Shown: one piece after another, positions 6,263-8,224 of the stretch
How positions within the stretch are numbered: the first letter of the stretch is position 1
How the letters are laid out: each line of letters starts with the position of its first letter
NCBI GenBank assembly: GCA_017646185.1
Contig: JAGCNA010000130.1
Span: 1 to 8,224 of the forward strand
Direction: 5' to 3'
From: Clostridia bacterium
GTDB lineage: Bacteria; Bacillota; Clostridia; Oscillospirales; CAG-382
DNA: 8,224 nucleotides
The notes under the pieces: generated by a model
What the model was told of the DNA's origin: nothing
The model's input: only the letters and a program-made list of their open reading frames with translations
The model's database searches: none
Position numbers and translations under genes: made by a program

Positions 6263-6291
6263 TTGACAAATATTGTCGTCGGTGGTATATT
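6263..6291 (+). promoter_or_regulatory. Sigma-A promoter of feoAB
   Basis: A perfect TTGACA (6263-6268), a 17-base spacer and TATATT (6286-6291). The predicted transcript start is near 6298, immediately before an inverted repeat. Confidence 0.85.
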
Positions 6292-6300
6292 TACGTGTAG

Positions 6301-6314
6301 TTAGCATATGCTAA
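6301..6314 (+). promoter_or_regulatory. Putative metalloregulator operator 1 (feoA)
   Basis: TTAGCATATGCTAA is a perfect 14-bp palindrome starting a few bases after the predicted transcript start. Its TTAG-N6-CTAA layout resembles half-sites bound by DtxR/MntR-family iron or manganese repressors (TTAGG...CCTAA type), and not the Fur box. Position before an iron-uptake operon and promoter overlap support repression. The regulator's identity is inference. Confidence 0.6.
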
Positions 6315-6334
6315 TAGCAAAAGGCAGGTTGAAT

Positions 6335-6547
6335 ATGAACTTAACAAAAGCACAAGAGGGTGTCGAATATATCATCCGCGCCATAGAAACGGAGGACGAG
6401 GAGCTGGATAGCTTTTTGTTCACTCTGGGATGCTACAGCGGTGAAAAAATAACCGTGGTATCCCGCAGAAAGGGCACTTGCGTTATTTCCGTAAAGGATG
6501 CCCGTTATTGTATAGACAATCAGTTGGCGCAGGCAATTATTATATAA
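6335..6547 (+). CDS. feoA: FeoA, ferrous iron transport accessory protein
   Basis: 70 residues, typical of the small SH3-like FeoA proteins that act in the cytoplasm with the FeoB permease. The family core is visible: EELDSFLFTLGCYSGEKITVVSRRKGT (23-49), matching the FeoA pattern L-x-x-LG-x-x-x-G-x-x-(I/V), then strands CVISV and ARYCI and the final LAQAIII. The ATG at 6335 is preceded by AAAAGG/CAGG at 6319-6328. An in-frame ATG at 6308 would add nine residues, but it lies inside the palindromic operator and has no SD, so I reject it. It is the first gene of the iron-uptake operon; feoB starts 76 nt downstream. No second feoA copy is present in this interval, unlike some clostridial loci. 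Confidence 0.92.
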   Translation: MNLTKAQEGVEYIIRAIETEDEELDSFLFTLGCYSGEKITVVSRRKGTCVISVKDARYCIDNQLAQAIII

Positions 6548-6572
6548 AAAGGCTGTATAAGCCCTTTTATTT
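6547..6572 (+). terminator. Weak hairpin between feoA and feoB, possible attenuator
   Basis: AAAAGGC (6547-6553) pairs with GCC-c-TTTT (6561-6568, one bulged C), with a 7-base loop and a following ATTT. It starts at the feoA stop codon. It is too weak to be a sure full terminator, and feoB needs read-through. It could set the feoA:feoB ratio or protect the feoA 3' end. Confidence 0.35.
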
Positions 6573-6582
6573 GGCAGGGCGG

Positions 6583-6596
6583 TTAGTCCTTGCTAA
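6583..6596 (+). promoter_or_regulatory. Putative metalloregulator operator 2 (before feoB)
   Basis: TTAGTCCTTGCTAA has the same TTAG-N6-CTAA layout as the site before feoA. With one more base each side it reads GTTAG-N6-CTAAC. It ends 27 bases before the feoB start. I find no convincing promoter over it, so it may act as a roadblock, an auxiliary site, or by chance. Confidence 0.4.
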
Positions 6597-6623
6597 CTAA
6601 AATTTTTGAAAGGAGAAAAAGGA

Positions 6624-8224
6624 ATGAGAATTGCATTAGCGGGAAACCCCAATTCGGGCAAGACCACAATGTATAATGCGCTTACCGGCAGCAGCGAAAA
6701 GGTGGGCAACTGGGCAGGCGTTACAGTTGATAAAAAAGAGCATCCCGTAAAGAAAATATACTGCCCTGCAGGAATGCAGATAACGGCAGTAGACCTTCCC
6801 GGCGCTTATTCCATGTCTCCCTTTACAGCGGAGGAAAGCGTTACCAGCGTATACGTTAAAAACGAAAAGCCGGACGTTATTATAAATATTGTTGATGCAA
6901 CCAATTTAAGCAGAAGCTTGTTTTTTACCACACAGCTTCTTGAATTGGGTATTCCCACCGTTGTGGCGCTTAACAAAAGAGATATTAACGAAAAAAAAGA
7001 AACGGTTATAGACGCTTCCGCATTATCCGCAAAATTAGGATGTCCCGTTTTTGATACGGTTTCCACCTCTGCCCAAGGACTTAAAGAGGTAATGGAAACA
7101 GCCGTCGGTCTGGCGGGCAAGACCCAGACAGCCCCTTACGACGGGGGTGAAATCGATCTTACGGATAAAGCCGCAGTTACCTTGGCAGACCGCAAGAGAT
7201 TTGAATTTGTAAACAAGATCGTAAGCGAGGTCGAAACCCGCAAGGTCTTTACAAAGGAAAGAAACTTCGGTGATAAGATAGATAATATCATCACCAATAA
7301 GTGGCTGGGAATTCCCATTTTTGCCGTAGTTATGTGGGCTGTTTTCTGGATCTCGCAGGTAGGTCCCGGCGCATGGCTGGCAGAAGGCGTGGAGATAGGC
7401 AATACGGCTATCCCCGGCTTGGTTACATATATAGAAATGTTCGGCGAATGGGTTGGCGGACTTATGGCAAACGCTTCTCCCCTTTTGCAGACCATAATTG
7501 TAGACGGTATCATCGGCGGCGTAGGCGCCGTTCTGGGCTTTTTGCCTTTGGTAATGGTAATGTATTTTATGCTTGCCTTGCTGGAGGACTGCGGTTATAT
7601 GTCCCGCGTTTCCGTGGTGCTTGACCCTATCTTTAAAAAGGTTGGTCTTTCCGGTAAATCCGTAATCCCCTTCGTGGTGGGCACCGGCTGTGCAGTACCG
7701 GGAATTATGGCTTGCCGTACCATAAGAGACGAGCGTGAGCGCAGAGCAACCGCAATGCTTTCACCCTTTATGCCCTGCGGTGCAAAAATACCCATTATAT
7801 CCCTTTTTGCAGGAGCGTTTTTCCCCGAATCAAGCTGGGTTTCTCCCGCAATGTATTTTATGGGGCTTGTTATTATATTTTTCGGCGCTCTGCTTATCAA
7901 GTGGATATCCGGATATAAATACAAAAAGTCTTATTTCATAATAGAGCTTCCCGAATACAAATTCCCCTCTCTTTGGGGTGCGTTCAAAGCCATGCTTTCC
8001 CGCGGTTGGTCGTATATTGTCAAAGCGGGAACGGTAATTTTGGTTTGCAATGCGGTGGTTACCATTATGGCAACATATAACTGGCGTTTCCAGATGGTAG
8101 AACCTGCAGATTCCATTCTTGCTTCCATTGCATCGCCCTTTGCGGTAGTGCTCATTCCCTTGGGCTTCGGCGCATGGCAGTTGGCAGCCGCGGCTATTAC
8201 CGGCTTTATTGCAAAAGAAGAGGT
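6624..8224 (+). CDS. feoB: FeoB, ferrous iron transporter (3' end outside window)
   Basis: 533 codons are present and the frame is open at the right edge; a typical FeoB would continue for somewhat over 100 residues. FeoB is a cytoplasmic-membrane Fe(II) importer with an N-terminal GTPase. G motifs: G1 GNPNSGKTT (7-15), G2 Thr34 in AGVTV, G3 DLPG (57-60), G4 NKRD (117-120), G5 near TSAQG (148-152). A spacer or GDI-like segment (about 165-225) leads to the membrane domain from about 228. The two FeoB core signatures are GTGCAVPGIMACRTI (353-367), with Cys356, and SPFMPCGAKIP (380-390), with Cys385; Lys388 stands where Arg is common in FeoB. AAAGGAG (6609-6615) is 8 nt before the ATG. Expression is presumably iron-repressed through the sites upstream. 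Confidence 0.96.
   Translation, partial: MRIALAGNPNSGKTTMYNALTGSSEKVGNWAGVTVDKKEHPVKKIYCPAGMQITAVDLPGAYSMSPFTAEESVTSVYVKNEKPDVIINIVDATNLSRSLFFTTQLLELGIPTVVALNKRDINEKKETVIDASALSAKLGCPVFDTVSTSAQGLKEVMETAVGLAGKTQTAPYDGGEIDLTDKAAVTLADRKRFEFVNKIVSEVETRKVFTKERNFGDKIDNIITNKWLGIPIFAVVMWAVFWISQVGPGAWLAEGVEIGNTAIPGLVTYIEMFGEWVGGLMANASPLLQTIIVDGIIGGVGAVLGFLPLVMVMYFMLALLEDCGYMSRVSVVLDPIFKKVGLSGKSVIPFVVGTGCAVPGIMACRTIRDERERRATAMLSPFMPCGAKIPIISLFAGAFFPESSWVSPAMYFMGLVIIFFGALLIKWISGYKYKKSYFIIELPEYKFPSLWGAFKAMLSRGWSYIVKAGTVILVCNAVVTIMATYNWRFQMVEPADSILASIASPFAVVLIPLGFGAWQLAAAAITGFIAKEE

Noticed and set aside
6308..6334. N-terminal nine-residue extension of FeoA from the ATG at 6308
   Set aside because: The ATG is part of the palindromic operator, has no SD, and lies about 10 nt from the predicted transcript start.
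6571..6603. Possible separate feoB promoter (TTGGCA with a downstream TAAAAT)
   Set aside because: The spacing between the two boxes is 21 bases, too long for a sigma-A promoter, and no alternative pair fits.
1..8224. CRISPR arrays, insertion sequences, tRNA/rRNA, riboswitches or phage genes
   Set aside because: Reading both strands I saw no spaced direct repeats, transposase motifs, cloverleaf or conserved RNA elements. The leaders before nrdR and feoA are too short for a typical riboswitch.

Overview
The window looks like chromosomal DNA of an endospore-forming anaerobe of the class Clostridia (Bacillota). The evidence is a GerA/SpoVAF-family germination protein, strong SD sequences, consensus TTGACA/TATAAT promoters, AT-rich intergenic gaps, an nrdR gene and a clostridial-type feoAB locus. 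G+C is roughly in the mid-40s % by eye. There is no rRNA, tRNA, CRISPR array, insertion sequence or phage gene. Coding density is high and no gap without a gene exceeds 300 bases.

Minus-strand half (1-3418). A three-gene cluster reads right to left: a GerA/SpoVAF-family spore membrane protein, a 174-residue multipass membrane protein whose GTG start overlaps the preceding stop (GTGA), and, 4 bases further on, a 118-residue soluble protein that may be a stub of the RsiV-like (DUF4163/DUF3298) fold. A candidate forespore (sigma-G type) promoter precedes it. Beyond it lies a Gfo/Idh/MocA-family oxidoreductase with its own TTTACA-17-TATAAT promoter and a bidirectional terminator at the window edge.

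Plus-strand half (3478-8224). Divergent from the spore cluster, a consensus promoter drives a DUF4358-type lipoprotein and a membrane-anchored protein with a C-terminal LytM/M23 domain that has lost the HxxxD zinc ligands. Both products should sit on the outer face of the membrane. A terminator follows, then nrdR, whose promoter carries a 14/16 match to the NrdR box in its -35/-10 spacer, which suggests autoregulation. After a second terminator come feoA and feoB (ferrous iron uptake; feoB runs off the right edge). An inverted repeat TTAG-N6-CTAA lies at the presumed feoA transcription start, and a second copy with the same spacing lies just before feoB, which suggests control by a metal-dependent repressor.

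No wholly new system is evident. The most useful leads are the nrdR autoregulatory site, the paired feo operators, the inactivated M23 domain, and the lone GerA-family gene coupled to an unrecognised membrane protein.
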